Positions 1 through 7,173 of a stretch of DNA of 11,450 bases are shown piece by piece; the first letter of the stretch is position 1; every line of letters begins with the position of its first letter. The translations under genes and the position numbers were made by a program. Below the pieces are notes generated by a model. That model had not been told where the DNA came from. It ran no database searches and saw only the letters and a program-made list of their open reading frames with translations. The stretch is from Chloroflexota bacterium (GTDB lineage Bacteria > Chloroflexota > Limnocylindria > Limnocylindrales > CSP1-4): positions 1 to 11,450 of the forward strand of contig JACQEF010000094.1 in assembly GCA_016200745.1 (NCBI GenBank). Reading direction: 5' to 3'.

Positions 1-292
1 GGTTGTAGAGCTCCACGAGCTCGGAGGCGGATTCGACGACCTCGGTCTCGCTGACCCACTCCCCGGTCTCGTCGTCGAGATACCGGCTTCGGCTCCGGAA
101 CGTCAGGTCGGGCGCGACAGCCAGGTAATCCGGCTCGTCGTCGATCAGCGTCAGGCCGCCGATGGCCGAGATGCGGGCGCGGTGATGATCGAGGAAGTGG
201 TGGAGCTGCTCCGCGGATTGGCGGATGAAGTCGGCTCGTTCGAGGTCGGCATCCGCCGCGAGCTCCCCGAGCAGATCGTTATGGCTGTCCAT
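1..292 (-). CDS. Unrecognised protein, N-terminal 97 residues (cut by window edge)
   Basis: The reading frame is open from an ATG at 290-292 to the left edge of the window. A strong Shine-Dalgarno sequence, GGAGG, lies at 300-304 and is 7 nt from the ATG, which fixes the start. The visible part begins MDSHNDLLGELAADADLERA, has an acidic helical N-terminus and a His-rich helix (QLHHFLDHHRAR, about residues 29-40), and continues into a region that looks like beta strands (LTLIDDEPDYLAVAPDLTFRSRSRYLDDETGEW). I do not recognise the family and assign no function. There is no signal peptide or membrane segment in the visible part. It lies 27 bp downstream of the small barrel-like gene on the same strand and is probably cotranscribed with it. 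I am fairly sure the gene is real, because of the ribosome binding site, the protein-like composition and the absence of stops. Confidence 0.72.
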   Translation of the reverse strand, partial: MDSHNDLLGELAADADLERADFIRQSAEQLHHFLDHHRARISAIGGLTLIDDEPDYLAVAPDLTFRSRSRYLDDETGEWVSETEVVESASELVELYN

Positions 293-319
293 GGGGTCGC
301 CTCCGTGCTGTCGGGAAGT

Positions 320-646
320 CTATGGGTGGTAGACGAGATCCGGACCCATCCGTTCTCGCAGAAACATCGAGTGGTGACGTTCGAAGATCCATTCCCCGGC
401 CCGGTGGCCGAGCGCTCGCGTGGCCTCGTCGGCCTCGAGCCGGTCGAGCGTGGCGTAGTCGGGCAGATCCAGCAGGATCACGTTGTCGAAGTCCCAGCCA
501 TGGGCGACGTTGAACCAGCCGATGAACCGGATCCCGAAGCGCTCCTCGTACTCCTTCACCTGCTTCGGAAAGATCGTGCGCATGAAGAACTTGAAGAACG
601 GATCGCGGCCTCGGCGAACACTGAAGTAGGTCGCGAGCACGGGCAC
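320..646 (-). CDS. Small conserved-looking protein, possible dimeric alpha/beta-barrel fold
   Basis: This is a 108-residue soluble protein starting at a GTG (644-646). A purine-rich GAGGGAGG lies at 658-665, 11 nt upstream, which is a rather long spacing. The composition is clearly protein-like. A beta strand with hydrophobic residues (VLATYFSV) comes first, followed by an aromatic helix (DPFFKFFMRTIFPKQVKEYE), then strands (IRFIGWFNVAHGW, NVILLDLPDYATLDRLEADE), then a C-terminal helix ending in PDLVYHP. Strand-helix-strand-strand-helix in about 100 residues, with a helix opening on 'DYATLDRLEADE', resembles dimeric alpha/beta-barrel (ABM, NIPSNAP or EthD-like) proteins. That is a fold guess from the pattern, not a motif match, and no catalytic residue can be named. 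It lies between a small membrane protein and an unrecognised gene on the same strand. Confidence 0.7.
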   Translation of the reverse strand: MPVLATYFSVRRGRDPFFKFFMRTIFPKQVKEYEERFGIRFIGWFNVAHGWDFDNVILLDLPDYATLDRLEADEATRALGHRAGEWIFERHHSMFLRERMGPDLVYHP

Positions 647-694
647 GGTTCGGTGGTCCTCCCTCGTGGTCGGGTGCCACAGGGCAGCCCGCGC

Positions 695-1153
695 CTATTG
701 TTGCACGGGCCCTCCCGGCTCGACCGGCGGGGCTGCGGCGGAATCCTCCAGCTCACCGACGGTCGGCGTCCCGCTCGCCAGCGGCCGGCGCCGACCGCGC
801 CGCTCCGCCGCGACCAGCCGGAGCAGGAAGATGATCGTCTGGCCGGTGACCAGGAGCAGCACGATCACGGCGAAGAGCAGGGCGGCACTGACGGTCGGCG
901 ACCAATCCCAGTAGACGCTCAACGGCGTGAGGACGACGAACACGCCGAGCACGACGAGCTGGAAGCGGAAGCAGCCGAGGCCCGGCCCGCGCTCGGGTTG
1001 GAGCTCCTCGCCGCGGTACTGGACGGGTCCGGTGGTCGCCCGCGGGGGGCGCGGCGGGGTCGGGTCGGCGTCGGGATCGAGGAGGGTCGATGGCGGGTCG
1101 GCTGACGGTGGCGGCTGGGGTCGCTCGGGGTTGTCGTGGGGCTGATCGGTCAC
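695..1153 (-). CDS. Small two-helix membrane protein with proline-rich N-terminus
   Basis: This is a 152-residue protein starting at GTG 1151-1153 (MTDQPHDNPERPQPPP). The first 55 residues are Pro/Asp/Arg-rich and disordered. Two hydrophobic segments follow: about residues 64-82 (FQLVVLGVFVVLTPLSVYW) and about 88-112 (VSAALLFAVIVLLL to FLLRLV). A very basic AAERRGRRR stretch and a low-complexity tail come after. By the positive-inside rule both ends are probably cytoplasmic, making it a helical hairpin in the inner membrane. I do not recognise a named family. There is no Shine-Dalgarno sequence; a TATCGT box at 1162-1167 sits 8 nt before the GTG, so a leaderless transcript is possible. The frame stays open upstream to 1291, but that extension overlaps the deacylase gene and is arginine/glycine-rich, so I prefer the GTG. 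It lies 47 bp downstream of the deacylase and 48 bp upstream of the next gene. Confidence 0.72.
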   Translation of the reverse strand: MTDQPHDNPERPQPPPSADPPSTLLDPDADPTPPRPPRATTGPVQYRGEELQPERGPGLGCFRFQLVVLGVFVVLTPLSVYWDWSPTVSAALLFAVIVLLLVTGQTIIFLLRLVAAERRGRRRPLASGTPTVGELEDSAAAPPVEPGGPVQQ

Positions 1154-1200
1154 GAGGCGCAACGATACGCGCGTCTCGCTCGGACCGTGGCGCGCCCGGT

Positions 1201-1704
1201 TCAGGCCGGCCGCGGGTCCGCGGCCAGTCCCTCGACGACCTCGGCGTTCGGGAGCGCCCGCAGGATGGCCGGCGTCGAGATGACCTTCCACGCCCGCGAG
1301 CCGCCGCCCAGGATGATCCGGTCACGGGCCATGACCCGCGAGTCGACCAGGATCGGCAGGTCCGGCGGCAGGCCGAAGACCGTGACGCCGCCGAGCTGCA
1401 TCCCGGTCAGCCGCGCCGTCACGTCGGCCGGGGCGAACGAGGCCTTGCGGGTGCCCAGCCGGTCGCGAACGGACCTGTTCACGTCGAGGCGGTAGGGCGC
1501 CAGGGTCACGCACGCGGCGAACCGCGGCGGGTTCGACTTGCCGACCACCACGATCGTGTTGGCCGAATCCTCCGGCGGGAAGCCATAGGCGGCGCAGAAC
1601 GCCGCCGTGTCGGCGAGGGCCGGATCGCACGCGAAGAGCTCGTACGCCACGCCCAGGTCGCGCAGGTGGGCCTCGAGCCAGGCCCGGCCGTCGTCGTCCG
1701 TCAC
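1201..1704 (-). CDS. YbaK/ProX-type aminoacyl-tRNA deacylase domain protein
   Basis: This is a 167-residue single-domain protein of the YbaK/ProRS-insertion superfamily. These enzymes hydrolyse mischarged aminoacyl-tRNAs (for example Cys- or Ala-tRNAPro) in the cytoplasm. Visible signatures are the strand and conserved lysine in TIVVVGKSNPPRFAACV (Lys56, equivalent to the family's essential Lys), the TGMQLGGVTVFGLP loop (about residues 100-113, the usual GxxxGGxxPxG turn) and the C-terminal DRIILGGGSRAWKV strand. The length is typical of free-standing members. The start is the GTG at 1702-1704. The frame is open further upstream, but that part lies inside the divergent decarboxylase gene and is low complexity. 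No Shine-Dalgarno sequence is visible; a TAGCGT box at 1712-1717 lies 7 nt upstream. The tRNA substrate cannot be told from sequence. The family assignment is firm; the subfamily is not. Confidence 0.88.
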   Translation of the reverse strand: MTDDDGRAWLEAHLRDLGVAYELFACDPALADTAAFCAAYGFPPEDSANTIVVVGKSNPPRFAACVTLAPYRLDVNRSVRDRLGTRKASFAPADVTARLTGMQLGGVTVFGLPPDLPILVDSRVMARDRIILGGGSRAWKVISTPAILRALPNAEVVEGLAADPRPA

Positions 1705-1727
1705 GCTCTCAACGCTACCATCACGCG
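1705..1727. promoter_or_regulatory. 23-bp divergent start region with back-to-back -10-like boxes
   Basis: Only 23 bp separate the two divergent start codons. On the plus strand TACCAT (1716-1721) ends 6 nt before the ATG. On the minus strand TAGCGT (1717-1712) ends 7 nt before the GTG. Both fit TAnnnT, the minimal -10 pattern common in GC-rich bacteria, and both would place transcription initiation at or next to the start codon. No Shine-Dalgarno sequence exists on either side. The two boxes overlap, so RNA polymerase could probably not occupy both at once. This is inferred from position and pattern only. Confidence 0.45.
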
Positions 1728-3368
1728 ATGACCGATCGCTCCACCCGGCGGCCGACCCCGCCCGCCGATGCCGATGCCTACCTCGACCGGTTCGCCTGGC
1801 ACCCCGAGCCGGAGTTGATCGGCTACCGCGATGCTGGCGCCTCCCGGGCCGCGCTGGAGCGGCTCGGGGCCGACACCTGGGCCGCCGCCCTCGACTTCCT
1901 GTATGACCATGCGGCAGACCGCGCGATGGGTGCTCCCTCGGGGTACGCGACGGCGCGCCGTGCGTTCTACGAGGGCACCTCGGGCCCGGCGGCCGCGCCG
2001 GCCGGCCCAGCCCCGTCGGCCCAGGTCCTCGCGGAGTTTCGCCGCCGTCTCGCGGGCGGGCAGATGAACGCCCAGCACCCACGCCAGTTCGGCTACTTCA
2101 CGCCACCGCCGCTGCCGATGTCGATGATGGGCGAGCTGCTCGCGCAGATGACGAACCAGGGCGTCGACGTGTGGCATGCCGGGCCGTTCGCGGCCTTCGT
2201 CGAGGAGGAGGTCGTCCGCTGGCTGTGCGACCTGGTCGGGTACGGGCCGGGATCGTTCGGGCTTCTCACCTCGGGCGGGGTCATGGCGAACTTCATGGCG
2301 ATGATGCTGGCGCGCGACATCCACCTCGGGCGGCTGCTCGACGCCGGCCGGGCGCCCCGCGGCGCGATGCTGGAAGGCGTCCGCGTCTACACCTCGGACC
2401 AGACCCACTTCTCGATCGCGCGCTCGCTCGACGAGCTCGGGTTCCCGCCGGACACGCTCGTGGCGCTCCCGTCCGACCCGGCGTTCCACCTGCGCGCCGC
2501 ACCCGTCGCGGCCGCGATCGTGCGGGATCGGGCGGCCGGGTTGACGCCGTTCGCCATCGCCGCGGTGGCCGGCTCGACGAACACCGGGTCGGTCGACGCG
2601 ATCGGCGAGCTGGCCGCCCTGGCCGCGACCGAGGACCTGTGGCTCCACGTCGATGCCGCGTACGGCGGGGCGGCCCGGCTGTCGGCCCGCGATGCCGGGC
2701 GGGTCCCGTATCTCGAGCGGGCGGATTCGGTCACCGTCGACCCGCACAAGTGGTTCTTCCAGGCGTACGACATCGGCGGCCTGATGGTGCGCGACGGGAC
2801 CCACCTCGCAGAGGCATTCGGAGGCCGTGCGCCCGAGTACTACCGTGGCGGCGAGCGCGACGTCCAGCCGCTCGCGGACGACCACGACGAGTCGGACGCG
2901 GACCAGCTCAACTTCTACAAGCTGGGGTTCGAGGGGACGCGCCGCTGGCGCGCGCTCAAGCTCTGGATGTCGTGGAAGCACCTCGGCACGGAGGGCTTCG
3001 GCCGGCTGATCGAGGCGACCGACGATCTCGCGGCGCACCTCGCGCGCCGCTGCGCCGAGGCCGGCGACTTCGAGGCGCTCCCCAAGACCCCCGAGCTGTC
3101 GGTCGTCTGCTTCCGCCACCTGCCCGGCGGACGGGCGGCGGCGATGGAGCTGCCAGCCGCTGCCCTGGACGCCCACCAGGACCGGCTCCAGGCCGCCCTC
3201 GAGGAATCCGGCGACGGCTGGCTCACGACCACCAAGCTGCGCGGCGCGACGTGGCTGCGGGCCGGGATCGTCAACTACCTCGCCACCGAGGACGACGTGG
3301 ATCGCCTGCTGGCAACCCTGCGACGCCTGGCCGATCAGCCCCTGGACCGGGCCGCCAGCCGGTCCTGA
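1728..3368 (+). CDS. PLP-dependent group II (aromatic amino acid/glutamate-type) decarboxylase
   Basis: This is a 546-residue cytoplasmic fold-type I PLP enzyme that would remove CO2 from an amino acid to give the amine. Visible features are TSGGVMAN (181-188, phosphate-binding turn), SDQTHFS with His227 (the residue that stacks on the PLP ring), HVDAAYGG (307-314; Asp309 pairs with the pyridine nitrogen), and VDPHKW with His340-Lys341 (Lys341 forms the Schiff base). The substrate cannot be read from the sequence; DOPA, tyrosine, tryptophan, histidine, aspartate and glutamate decarboxylases all share these motifs. It is the only plus-strand gene in the window. The start has no Shine-Dalgarno sequence but a TACCAT box ends 6 nt upstream, suggesting a leaderless mRNA. 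Its last 34 bp overlap the end of the convergent FAD oxidoreductase gene. The family is certain and the substrate open; some members are aldehyde synthases rather than decarboxylases. Confidence 0.92.
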   Translation: MTDRSTRRPTPPADADAYLDRFAWHPEPELIGYRDAGASRAALERLGADTWAAALDFLYDHAADRAMGAPSGYATARRAFYEGTSGPAAAPAGPAPSAQVLAEFRRRLAGGQMNAQHPRQFGYFTPPPLPMSMMGELLAQMTNQGVDVWHAGPFAAFVEEEVVRWLCDLVGYGPGSFGLLTSGGVMANFMAMMLARDIHLGRLLDAGRAPRGAMLEGVRVYTSDQTHFSIARSLDELGFPPDTLVALPSDPAFHLRAAPVAAAIVRDRAAGLTPFAIAAVAGSTNTGSVDAIGELAALAATEDLWLHVDAAYGGAARLSARDAGRVPYLERADSVTVDPHKWFFQAYDIGGLMVRDGTHLAEAFGGRAPEYYRGGERDVQPLADDHDESDADQLNFYKLGFEGTRRWRALKLWMSWKHLGTEGFGRLIEATDDLAAHLARRCAEAGDFEALPKTPELSVVCFRHLPGGRAAAMELPAAALDAHQDRLQAALEESGDGWLTTTKLRGATWLRAGIVNYLATEDDVDRLLATLRRLADQPLDRAASRS

Positions 3369-4645
3369 AGCCGGAACCACTCGCCGACGAGCGGCAGGAA
3401 CCAGGGCCGGCCCTCGTACGGTGCGGGCACGAGCGGGAAGGACAGGCGGCTGAGCGCCGGCGGCTCGCCGCCCGCCAGCCACTCCCCGACCTTCGTGCCG
3501 AGGTGGGTCATCAGCGCCACGCCCGTGCCGCAGCAGCCCATCGCGTAGGCCACGCCGTCCGGCGTGCGGCCGACGTGCGGCATCCGATCGAAGGTGAAGC
3601 CGACGTTTCCGCCCCAGGCATAGTCGATCCGGTGGCCGGCCAGCTGCGGATGGACCTCGAGCAGGCCGCGGTGGAGGATCGCGGCGGTGCGCTCGATCGA
3701 CGTCGGCAGGAAGCTGGCGCGGCCGCCGAAGACCATCCGGCGGTCGGCCGACACGTGCCAGTAGTACAGGAAGTTCTTGGTGTCGAAGAACGACCGGCCG
3801 CTTGGCGACAGCTCGTGGGCGAGCGCCTCGGGCAGCGGCTCGCTCGCGATGATGTAGCTCCCGATCGGGATGATCCGGCGGCGGAGCGTGGGTGCCGCGC
3901 CGTCCGTGTAGCCGTTGGTGGCGACGAGCACGTCGCTCGCGAGGATCGCGCCGCGCTCGGTCTCCACGACGAACCGGCCGTCGGCCTGGCGCCGGATGGT
4001 CCGCGCCCGGACGCGTTCATGGAGGTCCGCGCCGGCCCGGTCGGCGGCCGCGGCCAGTCCCGCGAAATAGCGGCCCGGATGGAGCAGCCCGCTCTCGGGC
4101 ACGACGAGCGCGCCGAAGTACGCGCCCGAGCCGATTTCCTCGCGCATCCGGCCGCGCTGCAGCATCGTGGCCTCGACGCCCATGAAGGCGAGGCTGTCCC
4201 GAGCATGTTCGAGCTCCCGCACGTGCGCCGGCGCGTACGCCAGCTCCAGGTGACCGACCTCGCGGAAGGCGCAGTCGATCGCCTCCTCGGCAATGAGCCG
4301 CTTGACCGTCTGGTAGCCGTCGAGCGTCTCGCGATAGAGGGCCCGGCCGGTGTCGTCCCCGTAGCGGGCGATCAGCTCGCGCGGACCCCACTTGTATCCG
4401 GCATGGACGATCCCGCCGTTCCGGGTCGACGCCCCGAAGCCGAGGTGCTCGGCCTCGAGCAGCGTGACGGCGACGCCGCGCCGGGCGAGCTCGCGGGCGG
4501 CATTGATCCCGGTGTATCCACTGCCGACGATGACGACATCGGCGCTGTCCGGCAATGGCCTCCCGGATCGATCGGGCAGGGACGGCATCGTGGCCTGCCA
4601 GAGCGAGCGCCGCTCGAAGTCGGGATTGAGGGTCGAGGTGCCCAT
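3335..4645 (-). CDS. DAO-family FAD-dependent oxidoreductase (PuuB/OrdL-like amine or amino-acid oxidase)
   Basis: This is a 436-residue flavoenzyme. The leader SLWQATMPSLPDRSGRPLP is followed by the Rossmann strand DVVIVGSGYTGINAARELARRG, with the dinucleotide motif GSGYTG at residues 41-46 and Glu64 at the end of beta-2 for the ribose. GASTRNGG (71-78) is the usual flavin-contacting stretch of D-amino-acid oxidase, sarcosine oxidase and gamma-glutamylputrescine oxidase relatives. The C-terminal YAMGCCGTGVALMTHLGTKVGEWLAG is the second FAD-binding segment. It probably oxidises a C-N bond of an amine or amino acid using O2 or an electron carrier; the substrate is unknown. The ATG at 4643-4645 has no Shine-Dalgarno sequence, but TACCCT (4652-4657) ends 6 nt upstream. 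It lies 117 bp downstream of pyrC on the same strand and overlaps the decarboxylase gene tail-to-tail. The family is firm; the exact activity is not. Confidence 0.9.
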   Translation of the reverse strand: MGTSTLNPDFERRSLWQATMPSLPDRSGRPLPDSADVVIVGSGYTGINAARELARRGVAVTLLEAEHLGFGASTRNGGIVHAGYKWGPRELIARYGDDTGRALYRETLDGYQTVKRLIAEEAIDCAFREVGHLELAYAPAHVRELEHARDSLAFMGVEATMLQRGRMREEIGSGAYFGALVVPESGLLHPGRYFAGLAAAADRAGADLHERVRARTIRRQADGRFVVETERGAILASDVLVATNGYTDGAAPTLRRRIIPIGSYIIASEPLPEALAHELSPSGRSFFDTKNFLYYWHVSADRRMVFGGRASFLPTSIERTAAILHRGLLEVHPQLAGHRIDYAWGGNVGFTFDRMPHVGRTPDGVAYAMGCCGTGVALMTHLGTKVGEWLAGGEPPALSRLSFPLVPAPYEGRPWFLPLVGEWFRLQDRLAARSRG

Positions 4646-4762
4646 CGCGGAAGGGTAGCCACGCGGCCCCGGCTGCGTCTCCCCGTTGCGGCGAGCAGTC
4701 CGCGACGTCCGTCGGCCGCTCCAGGCCGCGGCGTCCGTCGGCTCCCCGACGCCCGCCGCGAT
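4646..4762. other. Gap between pyrC and the FAD oxidoreductase gene
   Basis: This 117-bp stretch holds no gene. On the minus strand a TACCCT box at 4652-4657 ends 6 nt before the oxidoreductase ATG and fits a -10 element of a leaderless promoter. The decamer CGTCCGTCGG occurs twice (4706-4715 and 4732-4741). At the pyrC end it contains one arm of a GC-rich hairpin, listed separately. Confidence 0.5.
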
Positions 4763-4774
4763 TCAGGCGTCGGG
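4745..4774 (-). terminator. GC hairpin straddling the pyrC stop codon
   Basis: A perfect 9-bp inverted repeat, CCCGACGCC (4745-4753) and GGCGTCGGG (4766-4774), encloses a 12-nt loop that contains the pyrC stop codon. No T-run follows on the transcribed strand, so it is not a canonical intrinsic terminator. It could slow polymerase, protect the 3' end of the mRNA, or be incidental in such GC-rich DNA. Confidence 0.35.
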
Positions 4775-6151
4775 CGCCTCGTACGCGATCCGGCCGCCGG
4801 CGACCGTCAGCAGCACGCGGCCGCGCAGCTCGGTACCGATCAGCGGGGAGTTCTTGCCGCGCGAGGCCAGCGACTCTGGCGTCACCGCCCACGACGCCGA
4901 TCGATCGAAGACGACGAGGTCGGCCGCCGTGCCTTCCACGAGCCCGGCCGCCTCCCGTCGCGACCGTCCGGCCAGCAGCGTCATCGGGCCGGTCGTGAGC
5001 GCCCCGATCGCCCGCAGCAGCGGCAATCGGCCGGCGTCGACCGCGGCCAGCAGGATCCCGAGCGCGGTCTCGAGACCGCTGATCCCGTTCGACGCAAGGC
5101 CGAACTCGACCGCCTTGTCCACCTCGGTGTGCGGCGCGTGGTCGGTCGCGACCGCGTCCGCCGTCCCGTCGAGGAGCGCCGCAAGGCAGGCCGCCGCATC
5201 GCCGCGCCCCCGCAGCGGCGGGTTGACCCGAAGCGACGGGTCGTACGGCGGGCCGACCAGCGCACCGTCCGACCAGGGGTCGTCGCCGGCCTCCCAGGCC
5301 CAGCGGCGCGCGCCCGCCAGCCACTCGTCGGTCAAGCCCAGGTGGTGCGGGGTCACGTCGCAGGTCACCGGCAGGCCCGCGGCCTTCGCGGCGCGGACGA
5401 GGTCGAGCGCGCCCGCCGTGGAAAGGTGCGTGAGGTGGAGCCGGGCGCCAGGCACGTCGCGAACCACGTCGGCGAGGACGGCCAGGTCGCGCCCGACGGC
5501 GGCCACCTCGGCGGCCGTCGGCCAGCCGCGCAGCCCGAGGACCGTCGCCACGTAGCCGTCGTTCGCCTCGGCGCCGCCGGTCAGCGACGCGTCCTCGGCA
5601 TGATCCACGATGGGCAGCCCCAGGGCACCCGCGTAGGCCAGCGCCGACCGCAGGATCGTCGCCGAACGGACCGGCGCGCCGTCGTCCGAGAAGCCCACGA
5701 CCCCGGCATCGGCGAGCTCGCCGATGGCGGCCAGCTGCTCCCCGGTGCGGCCGGCCGTGACCGCGCCGTGCGCGAGCAGCTCGACCGGGGAGCCGGACGC
5801 CGCCGCCGCGGCACGGATTTGCGTGAGCACGCCTGGCTCGTCCAGCGCCGGGTCGGTGTTCGGCATCGCGCAGACCGTCGTGAAGCCACCGTGCGCGGCC
5901 GCGGCAAGCCCAGTCGCGACCGTTTCCGCGTCCTCGTTGCCCGGCTCGCGGAGGTGCACGTGGAAGTCGACGAACCCCGGGGCGATCACGACCCCGTCGG
6001 GCCCGATCCCGTCCGCCTCCGCACCAGACAGCCAGGTCACCGCCTCGAAGACGCCGTCACGGACCACGATCTCGCCGGGGCCTTCGCGACCCGCCGCGGG
6101 ATCGACCAGCCAGGCCCGGCTGATCTCGAGGTCGACGGCCGGGCCGGTCAC
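4763..6151 (-). CDS. pyrC: Dihydroorotase (type I)
   Basis: This is the third step of de novo pyrimidine synthesis: reversible cyclisation of N-carbamoyl-aspartate to dihydroorotate, in the cytoplasm. The 462-residue amidohydrolase has the metal-binding DFHVHLREPG (His64, His66, with Arg68 for substrate), AMPNTDP (95-101), FSDDG (Asp156/157), DHAED (His184), THLST (His242) and the catalytic ATDHAPH (Asp337). The length and the metal ligand pattern (Asp at 156/157 in place of a carbamylated lysine) fit the type I, Aquifex-like enzymes, which often associate with aspartate carbamoyltransferase. The GTG start (6149-6151) overlaps the pyrB stop as GTGA, so translation is probably coupled; no separate Shine-Dalgarno sequence is visible. 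It is the last recognised pyrimidine gene of the operon here; carAB, pyrD, pyrE and pyrF are not in the window. Confidence 0.96.
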   Translation of the reverse strand: MTGPAVDLEISRAWLVDPAAGREGPGEIVVRDGVFEAVTWLSGAEADGIGPDGVVIAPGFVDFHVHLREPGNEDAETVATGLAAAAHGGFTTVCAMPNTDPALDEPGVLTQIRAAAAASGSPVELLAHGAVTAGRTGEQLAAIGELADAGVVGFSDDGAPVRSATILRSALAYAGALGLPIVDHAEDASLTGGAEANDGYVATVLGLRGWPTAAEVAAVGRDLAVLADVVRDVPGARLHLTHLSTAGALDLVRAAKAAGLPVTCDVTPHHLGLTDEWLAGARRWAWEAGDDPWSDGALVGPPYDPSLRVNPPLRGRGDAAACLAALLDGTADAVATDHAPHTEVDKAVEFGLASNGISGLETALGILLAAVDAGRLPLLRAIGALTTGPMTLLAGRSRREAAGLVEGTAADLVVFDRSASWAVTPESLASRGKNSPLIGTELRGRVLLTVAGGRIAYEAPDA

Positions 6152-7173
6152 GAGGGAACCCGCGTACCGGCGAGCAGGTACAGGACGGCCATCCGGACCG
6201 CGACGCCGTTGGTGACCTGATCCGTGATCACCGACTGGGGGCCGGCGGCCACGTCCGGGGCGATCTCCACGCCCTCGTTCATGGGACCCGGATGCATCAC
6301 CAGCGCGTCCGGCCGCGCAAGCGCGAGGCGCTCACGAGTGAGCCCATAGCGGGCCGCGTACTCGCGCATCGACGGCAACAGCCCGCCGGCCATCCGCTCG
6401 CGCTGGATCCGCAGGGCCATGACCACGTCCGCGTCGCGCAGGGCTTCGTCAACGGAGGTCGTGAGGTGGAACCGGCGACCCGCGGCGCCCCGGTTCGCCC
6501 AGGCCTCGAAGCCACGGACCAGCGTGGCCGGCCCGCACAGCCACAGATCGGCGCCGGCGGCCGTCAGCGTCCAGATGTTCGAGCGCGCCACCCGCGAGTG
6601 GAGCAGGTCGCCGAGGATCACCACCTTGCGACCGGCCAGCGACCCGCCGGGCATCCGCTCGCGCATCGTGTACAGGTCGAGCAGCGCCTGGGTCGGGTGG
6701 GCGTGCCAGCCGTCGCCGCCGTTGAGGACCGAGCCGCTGAAGATGTCGGCGGCCAGGTACGGCGCCCCCGACGAGGAGTGGCGCATGACAAGCATCTGGG
6801 CGCCGAGCGCCTCCACTGTCCGGACCGTGTCGATCAGCGATTCGCCCTTGACCACCGACGAGGTCGACGCGGCGATGTTCACGACATCGGCCGACAGGTT
6901 CTTGGCGGCCACCTCGAACGAGACGCGGGTCCGCGTGGAGGCCTCGTAGAACAGGATCGTGACCGCGCGGCCGCGCAGGGCCGGCACCTTGGCGATCGGC
7001 CGGGCCAGCACCTCGCGCATCGCATCCGTCGTGCGCATGATCAGATCGAGCTCGTCGGTCGACAGCCGGTCGACGTCGAGGAGGTGGCGGTGCCGCCAGG
7101 CGATCGGCTGGCTCTCGGGAACGTCGTCGACGGACGGGACGGCCGCCGCGTCCGGACCGATGGCGGTGCTCAC
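6148..7173 (-). CDS. pyrB: Aspartate carbamoyltransferase catalytic chain
   Basis: This enzyme condenses carbamoyl phosphate with aspartate, the committed step of pyrimidine synthesis. The 341-residue protein carries YEASTRTRVSFE (Ser79-Thr80-Arg81-Thr82-Arg83, carbamoyl-phosphate site), VVKGES (Lys109, the loop contributed to the neighbouring subunit), HPTQALLDL (His159 to Gln162), RIQRER (about 255-260) and MHPGP (293-297). It is about 30 residues longer than the usual catalytic chain, with a non-conserved N-terminal extension of about 25 residues. The GTG start at 7171-7173 is supported by GGAG at 7182-7185, 8 nt upstream, and by the GTGA overlap with the pyrR stop. No regulatory chain (pyrI) is present, so feedback control probably comes through PyrR on expression. 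The identification is certain. Confidence 0.97.
   Translation of the reverse strand: MSTAIGPDAAAVPSVDDVPESQPIAWRHRHLLDVDRLSTDELDLIMRTTDAMREVLARPIAKVPALRGRAVTILFYEASTRTRVSFEVAAKNLSADVVNIAASTSSVVKGESLIDTVRTVEALGAQMLVMRHSSSGAPYLAADIFSGSVLNGGDGWHAHPTQALLDLYTMRERMPGGSLAGRKVVILGDLLHSRVARSNIWTLTAAGADLWLCGPATLVRGFEAWANRGAAGRRFHLTTSVDEALRDADVVMALRIQRERMAGGLLPSMREYAARYGLTRERLALARPDALVMHPGPMNEGVEIAPDVAAGPQSVITDQVTNGVAVRMAVLYLLAGTRVPS

Noticed and set aside
182..1105. Plus-strand open frame of about 300 codons at the left end
   Set aside because: It is antisense to three minus-strand genes with ribosome binding sites or membrane helices. Its composition is low complexity and it has no recognisable domain.
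2171..6220. A very long plus-strand open frame (over 1300 codons) across the decarboxylase, FAD oxidoreductase and pyrC
   Set aside because: It is Arg/Gly/Pro/Ala-rich without motifs and lies antisense to, or out of frame with, three clearly real enzymes. It is a by-product of high GC content.
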